From NCBI RefSeq assembly GCF_048569485.1, contig NC_134361.1:166015758-166079757 (forward strand): a DNA stretch of 64,000 nt. Direction: 5' to 3'. Both the position numbers and the translations under genes were made by a program. The first letter of the stretch is position 1, and each line of letters begins with the position of its first letter. Shown in pieces: positions 54,601 through 64,000 of this stretch. Origin of the DNA: Anomaloglossus baeobatrachus. Its lineage: Eukaryota > Chordata > Amphibia > Anura > Aromobatidae. The notes under the pieces are model-generated. The model did no database searches and was not told the DNA's origin. It was given only the letters and a program-made list of their open reading frames with translations.

Positions 54601-55020
54601 CTGATTAGAACGGATGTGTGCCCACGGGAGGGATGTGGTGCCCGTGAGACCGTGAGACATGTCATGTGGGACTGTGATTACGCCTATAGTGTGTGGAAAT
54701 GTGTAGGAGGCCTGTGTAAGGGGCTGGCTGGTGTGAACCATATTAATTGGAGGGTGGCTATGTTTGGCATTGGTGCGTGTGGGAGTGTTAAAGAGAGGAT
54801 TTTGTGGCTTATCATGGCTTGTGTGATGGAAAGCTTATGGGATGTCAGAAATTTGGGACTTTTTAAAAGGAAGGTGGTTCCTATTAACGACTGTGTAAGA
54901 TTAATTCTTTCCAGACTTTATGTTATTTACCAATGGGATAAGAGTAGAGGTGGTGGTGGATTGGACGCTGAAGGCATATGGAAGGTTTTAAAGTGGCATT
55001 ATTTGGTGAAGTATCAATAA
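51640..55020 (+). CDS. Keno-like element 3 ORF2 (APE endonuclease / reverse transcriptase)
   Basis: This uninterrupted 1126-residue protein begins at ATG 51640. Endonuclease motifs are SLNVRQI, CLQECG, NVYCPTRKE, VGDFNCT, SRIDRMF and SDHECL. Reverse transcriptase motifs are KTPGKDGLPIELY, NWRPITLLNSDYK, LALDFEKAFDRVSH, SGVRQGCPMSPVLF and the active site GYMDDV near residue 681. A C-terminal cluster CPREGCGARETVRHVMWDC is near residue 993. Reading-frame integrity despite the broken ORF1 suggests that ORF1 decayed recently. Confidence 0.95.
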   Translation: MAPKTTCNVLSLNVRQIKSRGRRATILKYVSKIGADIFCLQECGLFDAPTDQDWPHGQHIWSGSSVNKNDGVGILLGNKDFSFDSYTVVEVGRCIIAIINYRGWRVRIVNVYCPTRKEDRLALLEKVGLFLPGKMPTIFVGDFNCTTEGNMDVTGKKLLHIISDFSFSDAAVVKLGNPPPPTYKADRGGIESRIDRMFFSKNIECVRFEQCAVPFSDHECLKGVFRGDGGPVKRGAVWKLNVRLLEDAKVMKEFKEEYRRWGYYKNRFASVLEWWDWVKGEIKTFFRKWGYKKATMYRNKFKDVNTRIDWLQKCSRSGIDVSDSLVEAKNELKCLIEKKGKEIIYRTKVEHLDKNEKCTRYFFKKMNGKKVDMDVIVDENDVPVTGESVIDEVKAFYSRLYGEKWIDSGLMTEVLASMECRLGKDECEDLCDEVVLDEVRKVVFSAQKNKTPGKDGLPIELYVKAWECMGTDLTEICKYMWETGMLCDSMKEGVVVLIHKKGEKSKLGNWRPITLLNSDYKVFSKLLANRMREVLGKVVKDDQVCAVPGRSISDNLLLLRDVIGDCKTRKQKCMLLALDFEKAFDRVSHVFMFEVLNSMGFPKKFLDGVRCLYGGVTSEFLVNGCLSGKVQIKSGVRQGCPMSPVLFVSVIEPLLCMIRREKLIRGMLIPGSGGKNVKVLGYMDDVVIVSESIASMTRVKLLLDFFCGASAFKVNWNKCCFKCFGDSSIKMDGVTSVDGPIKVLGVLFNDDLRGMESWEECGLRIERKLNFWRMRDLTLNGKVLIIKAVVLPILLYISGVFPSPYKKIKRVEKLIFTFFWGSKMEKLKREHLYKACHYGGLNFPNIEIFLSLHYIKTVVILMGKNNKGAYMVRYMAGWMLYGLCWVKRDARVPVSFTCPVWYDIIERFIRKNDLLAVPMSEFRAAKRVMKRMRANEVECNINDLRGNDVSDAWKKLSTPGMSNKQRDVVWLALHDILPVREVQKRRDLIRTDVCPREGCGARETVRHVMWDCDYAYSVWKCVGGLCKGLAGVNHINWRVAMFGIGACGSVKERILWLIMACVMESLWDVRNLGLFKRKVVPINDCVRLILSRLYVIYQWDKSRGGGGLDAEGIWKVLKWHYLVKYQ

Positions 55021-55363
55021 GAGGTAAATTCTCTGTTTTTCAGTATTTTCTGTTTTTTGTGATACTTTCTTTGGATATGTACTGCAATACTTTTTGGAAA
55101 ATTAAAAAAAGAATATAACCATTGTGATGAGTTTGGATAAACAGCAAAGTTGTAAACTTGATATTGTTGTTTTTAACTAACCTGAATGGTTTTAAAAAAA
55201 AAAAAAAAAAAAAATCTGTTCTTATCAGTTTAATATCTGATACGTCCCCTATCTGGGGACCAAATATTAAATGGATTTTTAGAACAGGGAGATGGAAAAA
55301 GAGCTTGCTCTGTCCACTCCACGCATTGACCTGGTATTGCAGTACCTCCAGGACCGGTGCACC

Positions 55364-56514
55364 CCTTCTTAACCCAGTTTCCAAAAGCAGAACTCAATTC
55401 ACCTGATTCATATTAGCCCGAATAATGAATTGAAAGAAAGCATACAACTTCATATGCACCTCAATTTGGCCCATTCACTTTTCACACTTCAAACTCCTTT
55501 TGTTTTTTATCTTTCACGCTTTTTACTTGCTTTATTCATCCAAATAGCAAACTCATCACTACTCAACCTGACCAACTCGGCTATGTCCCGTGCTGCAGTA
55601 TCTTGTTCTCCGTCTTATCTAGATCATTTGCAATTGAATGGAATAGATCCCTTTTGGACAAAGTGGATTCAGCTTCTGCTGCAGTGACCACAGGTGTGAG
55701 AAGATCTAGAATTGGCATCTGGTGCGATCTCTCCGCTTCCACTCCAAAGAAAGTTACCTGTTTATTCCTATCATGCATTGGTTTTTGGGGTTTTCTTTGA
55801 GCAATGATGATGTCTTTAGTGATCTGTTGGCTCCCCCTCCTGGAGGAAGAGTTTGCTTGCTCTTGAACATTCTAAAAGAGAGGTCATGATAGACATTTAG
55901 CTTCTGAGCCCAATTGGGGACAGTCATGGGGGATGAATGTTTTGCAACCTGCTGCGAAGCCTGATACCGCAATATAAGGAACGTCAAATGCTAAGAATGG
56001 GGCGGCCTATGAAAGAATTAGTACTTTCATTAAGTATACTTAAACGGCTAATTGGGAATAGACAAACTGTAAAAAGCCCTCTGAGAAAGCCCCTCTCTAA
56101 CCTTTGTTAGTAAGCTTTTCTGTAGTCTGCCTGTTGATGTATTTTCCGTTTGAACAGTGCACAACATGAAGAGACGGAACACTGGCGGCTTGTCACAATG
56201 CCCCCCGCTGACATCACAATAGCGCTGCTGCCTAGAAAGCTAGCTGCGCAGCAGAAGTTTCTCTTTGGGTGGGATGGTGGGCTAGTGGAAGGAGGGGGCA
56301 AGCTTTTTTTTTTTTTTTTTTCCCGGGTGGTAGGGGGATGATAGGAGAAGGGATGCGGGTGGTGAGATGGGTACAGAGGGCAGGGTTTGGGGCTGGGAAG
56401 GGAAGGGAAAAGATTAGGGTTTGGGGATGATGAAAGGGCGTTCTACGGGTAAGGATGGCAAAGGGTGGCAGTGACGGGAAGTCAGGCGACCTGTCCTGTC
56501 CGTCTTTTTGTATC
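55364..56514 (+). other. Type-II U2 spacer, left part
   Basis: This is a third diverged spacer, equivalent to 48270-49400. It has a T run of 18 near 56305-56322 where other spacers have 7-9, and its G-quadruplex carries a substitution. Its matching right part and U2 are beyond the Gypsy element and outside the window. Confidence 0.85.
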
Positions 56515-56567
56515 AGTTTTTGTATCAGTTTTGTTACTGTATAGGAACACGAAAAGGGGCATGAGTA
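56515..56567 (+). other. Unexplained 53-bp segment before Gypsy 2
   Basis: After TTTTTGTATC the sequence leaves the U2 spacer. It repeats TTTTTGTATCAG once and continues with bases not found elsewhere in the window (GTTACTGTATAGGAACACG), ending AGTA at the LTR. It may be a small insertion, or part of a spacer variant not otherwise seen. Confidence 0.5.
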
Positions 56568-57822
56568 TGTCGCGGGCGAGGAGGAGGGTGTCAGCACACC
56601 GCGCTCACCCCTTCTGCTCGGGTCCGGCTGCTCAGTGGTGGCTCGAGCCGTAGGCCGGATCCCGGGGGTTTTCTCGAGCGGCACTCCTCGCCCGTGAGTG
56701 AAAGGGGGGTTTGTTGGGTGCGGGGATTGTTATAGTTCGTGACGCCACCCACGGTTGTGGTGATTTCACCACCGCTGCTCAATGCGGGGATCCCGGGGAT
56801 GGTGGTGCGGAGCAGCCAGGTGTTGTGTTGCCCCTCCGTGGGCAGGGGTTGGTGATCCCGGGGCCCGGTGATGGTTTGTGAGGTGCAGGGCCTGGTGGGC
56901 GCAGGGACGCGGGGGCAGCGCTGTGCCTTGCGGCACTGTGGTACTCACTCAGCCTGAGACACGGACACAGTTTGTACGGTAAACCAAACGGCTGGTAGGA
57001 CGGTCCCACAGACGGCTGCACCTGCTCTCCCGGTAGGTGACGGTGATGTCCCTCTTCCTTGCACCTATGGTTGACTTGTGGTAGCGGTGGATTCCCTCCG
57101 GTTACTCGCTCCCCGGCTACAATCTGGGCCGGAGGAGCTCTACTCTTTGCCCGCAGGCGCTGGCCCTGAGAAACTGGTGCCTTGGCGGTGGCGGTGTCTC
57201 TCTGCTTCAGGTTGGACTGTTGCCTTCAATCGGGACTTGGTTGCTGGGGGATCTACGTCCCCTTCACTGACGGATTCGGCAAATTTGGCGACTCCTAGCC
57301 TTGCCGGGGTCCGAGAGGCCCCTGCCCTGGTGCTGACTGTCCTTCGGAACACTGCTCCAGACCACCGGGCACACAGCCAACGGGGTCCTTCCAGGAACTT
57401 CCAAACGGTCCCCCTCCAGACAGTCACCGCCGTTGCTGACCTTGCTGATCTGGCCCTACACAAAGCTGGACCCTTCAGGCTTTCCTTCCTTCTTGTCACC
57501 TCACTTGCTTTCCTCCTTTACTCCTTTACTTCTTCGCTTTCACTTCGTTGTTTACTTTAGCCCTGTCTGGGCTACTCCTCCACTCCTTCTACTTCCTCCT
57601 CCCTGACTCGACTTCTACTCAAGACTGCCTGGTACTTCCTGCCTCCAGAGCTGTGATCTCCTTGGTGGGCGGAGCCAACCGCCTGGCCCACCCCCTGGTG
57701 TGAATCATCAGCCTCTGGAGGAAGGCAACAAGGATTTGTAGTTTAGCTGTGATGTGCCTACCTGGAGTGTGGGGTGTTGTGGTGTTGTGACCTGTGACCC
57801 CTGGCTTGCCCAGGGCGTCACA
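56568..57822 (-). repeat. Gypsy 2 LTR (3' LTR in element orientation)
   Basis: This 1255-bp LTR is clearly homologous to the Gypsy 1 LTRs but noticeably diverged from them. Confidence 0.9.
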
Positions 57823-58449
57823 TTCCCCCTTAGCAAAATGCAGACCGTCCGCGGGCTGCCGTCCTACACCGGTTTTATTTTTCTGAAAAAGGGGATAACA
57901 GGGTTAAACATAACATAAGACATATTTAATAACTCTTCCCAAGACGGGAGGCACATTTCTTAAACGTTGCAACGGTTTACGGTTACGGTTTCCGCTCTCT
58001 CCCACCCAAGTAACCTGGCCCTGATGCTGCCCCTAAAGCCCAGGCAGCACCCCTTGACCCACAGTCCAGCACACGGTACCCGAGCGGGATCTGTCCTTGC
58101 CCTCCAGAGGGTAGCCACCGGTTCCATTGGTGGCTGGGCCCCAGCCTGCTCTGCTGAGGGCCCTCCCTCCAACCTGCCTCTCCGGAGGCGGCCTGCGGAA
58201 AACGGTAACGGTAACCAACATATTTACAAGCCACTAACGTCTGTGGTTGCCCTGCAAGTTCACGGGCTTGTCCATGGATAGTCCTCCATGCATTTTTAAA
58301 CGGTCCCCACAGGGACAACGGTGCCGGCTCCGGCCGGTTCAATCACTAAGCAAATCAGGTAACTGTTCGGTAATTATCATTTTCATTAGTAGAACTTTCA
58401 ACTTTTCAACACATAAACAACCACTCTGCACATTCCCTGACCCCTTTTA
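57823..58449 (-). other. Gypsy 2 3' untranslated region with polypurine tract
   Basis: This non-coding stretch matches 40465-41101. The polypurine tract is at 57823-57831 next to the LTR. Confidence 0.75.
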
Positions 58450-61400
58450 TCACAGAACGGTCTCCCTGTACCTAAGTGGGGGTTTAACTAGGTTGGACCG
58501 GGTGGACTTTCGGGGCCCGGTGTCAGTGGTGCTGGGCAGTGGGGTAGAGGGAACAACTGGTTCCACCTCCCGGCTTTCGTGTGGGACAGGTGGAGGCATA
58601 GGGGAGCTGGGCATAGGTTCATCCCTGGGCACTGGCATCGGTTCTGGCTCACGGTTGACCGCTTCTACTACTTCTTCATCCACAGGTTGTGGGAACAGTA
58701 TCACTGGAAGAATCACCGCGCCGTTCTGCATAGGCCAGTCTGCGGGGAAGTCACCCATCACCGTGTGGATCACCTCTTTTTCCTTTTCCGCTGGGAGAGG
58801 AGCTGGCACCTCCGGCATGGTCCTCAAGGCTTGTGGGCACCTTTTCAAATGGTCCCGAGAAACCGTGGCCAAAGTGCCCCCTTGGTCGCGACTGATCTGG
58901 TAAGTCTTTCCATTTTCCCATCCGGTGGGCTGAATGACGTAGGGGGTTTGTTCCCACTGATCATCCAGCTTGTGGGTTTTTCTCTTCCGCTTCAACACCA
59001 CATCTCCGGGCTGGAAAGGCCCGGTAGCCGCTCTCTGATTGAAGTGCCGCTCTTGCTGTTTTCGACTCTGACCCAGGTTCTTCTCCACATACTCCTGAAT
59101 CTGTCGGTACTGCACCCTCCGCCGGGCATCCCACGCAGCCGTTGCAGGGAGCGTCTCTGGGGCTTCCAATCCCATTTCCAAATCCACTGGCAGCCGGCCA
59201 GGCCGAGCTCTCATCAGATACGCTGGGGTGCACTTTGTCGAGCTGTATTATTGTACATATCGACCAAGTCAGGCAGCTTCTCCGGCCACAGGTTCCGTTC
59301 CTCTAGTGGCAACGTCTTGAGGAGACCCAGGACTAGATGGTTCATCTTCTCACACATACCGTTGGTCTGGGCATGGTAAGGAGTGGTCCGGATCTTCTTG
59401 CAACCATACAGCTGACAAAACTCATGGAATACCTCCGCTTCAAAGGCTGGGCCTTCGTCGGTGAGCACCCTCTCAGGGTATCCATGGGGCCGACAGAAGT
59501 ACGCCTGGAACGCACTCGCAGCGGTACGGCCGGTTAAGTCCTTGACCGGGACAACCACCATGAACCGAGAATAATGGTCCACTATGGTCAGAGCGTAGGT
59601 ATACCCACTTCGGCTGGGGGTGAGCTTCACATGGTCCAAGGCGACCAGCTCCAACGGTTGGTGTGTAACGATGGGATGCAGGGGGGCCTTCTGGCTAGCT
59701 TCATCCTTCCTCCTCAACGTACAAGGACCACATTCTTGACACCAGGCTTCTACCGATTCCCGCATCCCACTCCAATAGAACCGCTCTCTTAACAGCATCT
59801 CCAGCTTCTTCCACCCGAAGTGGCCGGCTCCATCATGGTACGCCTGCAGAACGGTGGGCACATCAGCCTGGGGAATAACCAGCTGGCGGGTCTTCTCGTG
59901 GGTCTTCGGGTTAATCAGCTCCCGGTACAGCCTCCCCTGATGCAGGCACAGTCGGGCCCGTTCTTTCCACAAGCGTTGGGCCTCCGCTGGGGCGGCAGGG
60001 TCCATCCCGGCGGCGCCTTGCTCTACCAGGTTCTTGACCGCAGGCGCCTGATTTTGAGCTTCTTGCCACTTCTGACTAGGTAGCGGATCCAGATTCACCC
60101 GTTGTTGATGGACATGGATCTTCTCACCTGATGGCCGGTGGAATGCAGGCAACTCGATCTCCTCGAGGTCATCATCTTTGCACTCACCTTCTGACAAGTG
60201 GGGCATTCGAGAGAGGGCATCAGCATTTATGTTGACACGACCGGCCCTATATTTGATGGTGAAGTCGTAGTTGGCTAGTCTGGCTACCCACCGCTGTTCT
60301 AATGCACCCAGTTTGGCCGTGTCCAGGTGAGTCAACGGATTGTTATCCGTAAAAGCGGTGAACTTTGCGGCGGCCAGGTAGTGGCGGAACCGCTCGGTGA
60401 TAGCCCACACCAGTGCCAGGAGCTCAAGCTTGAAAGAGCTATAGTTCTCAGGGTTTCTTTCGGTCGGCCGGAGTTTTCGACTAGCATAGGCAATCACTTT
60501 CTCTTTGCCTTCCTGGACCTGGGATAGGACTGCCCCCAAACCCACATTGCTGGCATCAGTGTGGAGAATGAATGGGCAGCCGTAGTCCGGATACGCCAGG
60601 ACCTCTTCTCCGGTCAAAGCCTCCTTCAGCTGACGGAAGGACTCCTCATGCCTGTCCACCCACACCAGTGGGGCTGGTCTCCCCCCTTTGGTCTGTCCCA
60701 CGAGGAGGTCTTGCATGGAGGCAGCCATCTTCGTGTACCCCTTGATGAAGCGCCGGTAGTACCCCACCAGACCCAGGAACTGCCTTACTTCTCTTACTGT
60801 AGTTGGTCTCGGCCAGCTCTGGATGGCAGTGATCTTCTCAGGGTCGGGAGCGACACTATCCGCACTCACCACATGCCCGAGATACTGCACCCTGGGCTTC
60901 AGCAGGTGGCATTTAGAGGGCTTCAATTTCATCCCGTACTTGGCAAGGGACGCGAACACCTCGGCCAGGTGCTCCAGATGGGCTTCATACGTCTGGGAAT
61001 AAACAATCACATCATCCAAGTACAGCAGGACGGTCTCGAAGTTTAAATGTCCCAAACAGCACTCCATCAGCCGTTGGAAGGTCCCAGGGGCATTGCACAG
61101 CCCAAACGGCATGCTATTGAATTCGCAAAGCCCCATCGGGGTGGTAAAGGCGGTCTTCTCCCGGTCTTCTGGGGCCACGGCCACTTGCCAGTACCCACTG
61201 GTGAGGTCCAGGGTAGAGAAATAATTTGCCGTCCGCAGCGCGGCCAACGATTCTTCAATACGGGGCAGCGGATAGGCATCTTTGTGGGTTATCTGATTAA
61301 TCTTCCGGTAGTCCACACACATCCGCATGGTACCATCCTTCTTCTTGACCAGTACCAACGGAGCGGCCCAGGGACTACAGCTATCCCGAATGACCCCTGC

Positions 61401-62525
61401 CTCCTTCATATTCCTCAACATATCTTTGGCACACTGGTAATGTGCAGGGGGAATAGGCCGGTACCTCTCCTTGATAGGGGGGTGTTCACCAGTGGGGATG
61501 TGATGTTGGACCCCTTTGATCTGCCCGAAGTCTAGTGGGTGCTTACTGAATACCTGTTCATACTCCTGCACCACCCTGTATACCCCCGCTTTGTGATGTG
61601 TAGGGGTATCGTCAGTGCCCACATGTAGCTGTTGGTGCCACTCTTTCACCTCCCCCTGCGGTGGGGAAGTGCTGGTAGCAGGTGGGGAGACTGAGGGACT
61701 GGTTTCATGGATGGTGTGAGGATCTAGGGTGAGCAGTTTGGCGATAGTAGCATACCGGGGAAGCCTGACCTCTTCCTCCCCACAATTCAACACCCTCACG
61801 GGCACCCTCCCCTTTTTCACGTCCACCACCCCTCGGGCGGCTATTACGGTGGGCCAGTGCTCGGAGGGTATGGGCTCCATCATGGCAGGGTAGTCACGCC
61901 CCTGAGGCCCTACGGCTGCCCTACACCAAATCATCATCTCACTTCTGGGGGGCACAAGCAACGGGGCCGCATCCATCACTCTCACGCCACCAATATCTCC
62001 TCCTGTTGAATTTACATGCTGGCGGTACATCAAGGCACGAATTTCACGCTGCACAGCTCTCTGTTGGCTCTGCGCCGCCGTGGCGGCCAGCTGTTGCAAT
62101 AGGGCCAACACATCACCCATACAGTGCTCCATCACATTGGTTCCCAGCACTATCTTCGGGTTATGATCACTGGGCTCATTCATGATCACAATCATACCCT
62201 GGTGTTGCAGTTCAGCTTGCCCCACTGTCATGGCCACCTGCTTATACCCCACTTGGGTCAAAGGGAGTCCATTGGCAGCAATCAGCGTTATACTAGTATC
62301 TGGGGGTGCCAGCTCGTCCGTCCCCCAATACCGCTGGTACAATGTGTATGGTATGGTGGTTACCTGGGATCCAGTGTCCAAGAGAGCCATCACCGGTATA
62401 CCGTCCACAACCACGGGAATGATGGGTCGAGCTCCGATATACCGATCCCGCCAGTCCGAGGGGCCACCGGGTTCTACTCCTGAGGATTGGCCCGGGGCCC
62501 CAGGGGTTGCTCGTTTAACGGGCAC
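58450..62525 (-). pseudogene. pol: Gypsy 2 pol region, broken
   Basis: This has the same domain order as Gypsy 1 pol: protease (LLDTGSQ), reverse transcriptase (YLDDVIVY), RNase H (HTDASNVGLG), integrase zinc domain and core, then a basic C-terminal region. It is treated as a fossil with about one break. Confidence 0.9.
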
Positions 62526-63514
62526 TCTCGATAGTAATGCCCCGGCTTACGGCACTTGTAGCAGATTGGAGGCCTGCTCCGCGGGGGATTAGCACCTCTC
62601 CGCTGCATCCAGGGTACATCTTCAGGGCTGTCAGCAAGCTGTATCTGTGCTGAAGGCTGAGATCTGGTCAGAGGTTGTAGTGCAGCAAGGATTTTGGCAA
62701 GGTCTCCGTCCATACGACGGACCTGGGCTGCCAGTTCTTCCACCGTGCTGCTCGGGGCTGCAGGTATGGGAGAGGTTGGTTTGGCGGAGGCCGCCACAAC
62801 GGGAGCCGTCTCAACGGGCCACGGGGCGGGTTCCAGAACTTCGGCAGCTGGGGGCTGTAGTGCTTTAATGGCCCGCTCATTTAGCACAGCAAAGTCCACA
62901 TCAGGGTGTTCCAGGGCCCACAGCCTGAGTTGTTTACGATCCTCAGGGGACCTCATCCCCTGCGCAAATTGCTCCACTAACATCTTGTTGCTATCCGCCT
63001 CATTAATAGGGTTCACCCGCTTCAGCGTGCGGAGGGCAGTCTGCAGACGTAGAGCATAGTCCCGAATGCTATCCCCAGCTCGTTGCCGGCACTGGTAAAA
63101 CTGCATCCTCAGCTCAGCTTCAGTCCGGGTCTCGAAGGCAGTCTGTAGCTTCTCAAAGATGGTGGCTACAGAGAGCCGGTCCCCCTCGGCCCAGGTCTCC
63201 GCTTCCTGCTCCGCCGCACCGGTTAGCTGGCCTAGCACTATCGCTGCACGTTGCTTATCAGTCAGGGGGTACAGCTCTAGCAAAGGGTTAAGCTTTTTCC
63301 GGAAGGCCTGTAGGGCATCCGGTTTCCCGTCATACTGCGGTAGCCAGGCAGCTCCGGGCGCATAGGGCAAGGAGAACGGCATGACCTGAGCGAGCGCGGG
63401 GGCCGCGGCACCTCCCGCCGGTACGGCCGGGACCTGGGCAGGCCCATTCCCATCCGCGGGTGCCGCTGCGGCTGCGACCACCGCTCCTCCAGCGGCTCCG
63501 TCGGGCGCAGACAT
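62474..63514 (-). CDS. gag: Gypsy 2 gag
   Basis: This 346-codon frame has the same Ala/Pro-rich N-terminus, capsid-like region and single CCHC knuckle (CYKCRKPGHYYREC) as Gypsy 1 gag. It overlaps the start of the pol region. Confidence 0.88.
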   Translation of the reverse strand: MSAPDGAAGGAVVAAAAAPADGNGPAQVPAVPAGGAAAPALAQVMPFSLPYAPGAAWLPQYDGKPDALQAFRKKLNPLLELYPLTDKQRAAIVLGQLTGAAEQEAETWAEGDRLSVATIFEKLQTAFETRTEAELRMQFYQCRQRAGDSIRDYALRLQTALRTLKRVNPINEADSNKMLVEQFAQGMRSPEDRKQLRLWALEHPDVDFAVLNERAIKALQPPAAEVLEPAPWPVETAPVVAASAKPTSPIPAAPSSTVEELAAQVRRMDGDLAKILAALQPLTRSQPSAQIQLADSPEDVPWMQRRGANPPRSRPPICYKCRKPGHYYRECPLNEQPLGPRANPQE

Positions 63515-63728
63515 CTTGTTTCCGTCCCCCTTAGCTCTTTCCGGCCCCTCCTCTCTCGGGGCGGGGTCTTGGCCTTCGCGCCTCTACTGCTCGAGAAGAC
63601 GCTCGAGCGGGAACTTTTCGCGCCAAAGATGGCGGCTTCTGCAATTTTTCTGCCGGGTACCTCCGGCGGTAACAAGGCGCACCTCTACCAGACGGCAGAG
63701 CGGTAAGATCCTGTTCGTGACGCCAAGT
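63515..63728 (-). other. Gypsy 2 leader with primer binding site
   Basis: This 214-bp leader has the same length as in Gypsy 1. The primer-binding-site candidate is at 63708-63725, three bases from the LTR. Confidence 0.65.
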
Positions 63729-64000
63729 TATCGCGGGCGGGGAGGAGGGTGTCAGCACACCGCGCTCACCCCTTCTGCTCGGGTCCGGCTGCTCAGTGGT
63801 GGCTCGAGCCGTAGGCCGGATCCCGGGGTTTTCTCGAGCGGCACTCCTCGCCCGTGAGTGAAAGGGGGGTTTGTTGGGTGCGGGGATTGTTATAGTTCGT
63901 GACGCCACCCACGGTTGTGGTGATTTCACCACCGCTGCTCAATGCGGGGATCCCGGGGATGGTGGTGCGGAGCAGCCAGGTGTTGTGTTGCCCCTCCGTG
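63729..64000 (-). repeat. Gypsy 2 LTR (5' LTR), partial at window end
   Basis: The first 272 bp of the second LTR are visible; the rest lies beyond the window, so the target duplication cannot be tested. Confidence 0.88.

Larger units (their letters stand above)
49706..55213 (+). mobile_element. Keno-like U2-specific LINE (Tx1 clade), element 3
   Basis: This 5.5-kb element has a 5' UTR built of two 118-bp repeats with U2 heads, a broken ORF1 (49941-51593) holding a foreign 446-bp insertion, an intact ORF2 (51640-55020) and a 3' UTR ending AACCTGAATGGTTTT plus poly(A) (55194-55214). Its 3' tail and ORF2 place it next to element 2. It could still supply ORF2 protein but not a normal ORF1 protein. 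Confidence 0.92.
49672..55363 (+). pseudogene. RNU2: U2 snRNA split by the third Keno-like LINE
   Basis: U2 nt 1-34 (49672-49705) are followed by LINE sequence, and U2 resumes at A38 (55214-55363) with A178C and one further change near nt 87. Nt 35-37 are missing at the 5' junction. Confidence 0.92.
56568..64000 (-). mobile_element. Ty3/Gypsy LTR retrotransposon 2, broken and cut by the window
   Basis: This is the same family as the element at 39229 but a different subfamily: the LTR is 1255 bp instead of 1236, while gag and pol are closely alike. On the minus strand it has LTR (56568-57822), polypurine tract (57823-57831), pol (58450-62525), gag (62474-63514), primer-binding-site-like sequence (63708-63725) and the start of the other LTR (63729 onward). 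The visible LTR overlap (272 bp) differs at about three positions, so it is young but probably older than element 1. The coding part is broken about once. Confidence 0.93.

Noticed and set aside
1-64000. Whole array as an assembly artefact
   Set aside because: Identical units can be miscounted, but the distinct insertions, private variants and differing unit types are hard to create by misassembly. Exact copy number remains uncertain.

Overview
The window is a piece of a tandem U2 snRNA gene array from a vertebrate, most likely a frog or other amphibian. The U2 sequence is vertebrate, and the array is invaded by Tx1-clade (Keno-like) LINEs and young Ty3/Gypsy elements. The species is an inference. 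No bacterial or single-copy host protein gene is visible.

Layout. Twenty U2 loci lie head to tail on the + strand. From 1 to 32790 the units are almost perfectly homogenised: 187 bp of U2 plus a spacer of exactly 1121 bp (1308-bp period). From 37942 onward the units are a more diverged type with a spacer of about 1.4 kb and a U2 variant (A178C), as at the edge of an array. Eight U2 genes are uninterrupted (717, 2025, 9034, 10342, 17366, 27369, 30175, 31483). The other twelve each carry an insertion in or next to the branch-site recognition sequence GTAGTA (U2 nt 33-38). All twelve resume at U2 A38 on the 3' side, while their 5' junctions vary. This is the signature of one U2-specific target-primed retrotransposition system.

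The invaders fall into four groups. (1) Three autonomous Keno-like LINEs (20821-26097, 32819-37941, 49706-55213) have a CCHC ORF1 and an endonuclease/reverse transcriptase ORF2; the first two look intact and the third has a broken ORF1. (2) Five copies of a 0.7-0.84 kb non-autonomous family (type A) carry 3-6 tandem 42-bp units, each able to form a CAGC-TTCG-GCTG hairpin. (3) One 199-bp element is called type B. (4) Three 182-194-bp poly(A) elements are called type C; B and C resemble Keno 5' UTRs. Several elements carry U2 5'-end sequence. One insertion at 15303 duplicates U2 nt 1-37 exactly, and the third Keno starts with two 118-bp repeats that each begin with a U2 head. I infer that the elements are transcribed from the U2 start site and bring the U2 head with them.

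Two Ty3/Gypsy LTR elements on the minus strand sit in the diverged U2 spacers: one complete and apparently whole (39229-47638) and one broken and cut by the window end (56568-64000). A 446-bp unclassified repeat interrupts ORF1 of the third Keno. The type A/B/C families with their U2 heads and hairpin arrays are the best candidate for an undescribed system: a community of autonomous and parasitic elements sharing one 'suicidal' target inside an essential spliceosomal RNA gene.
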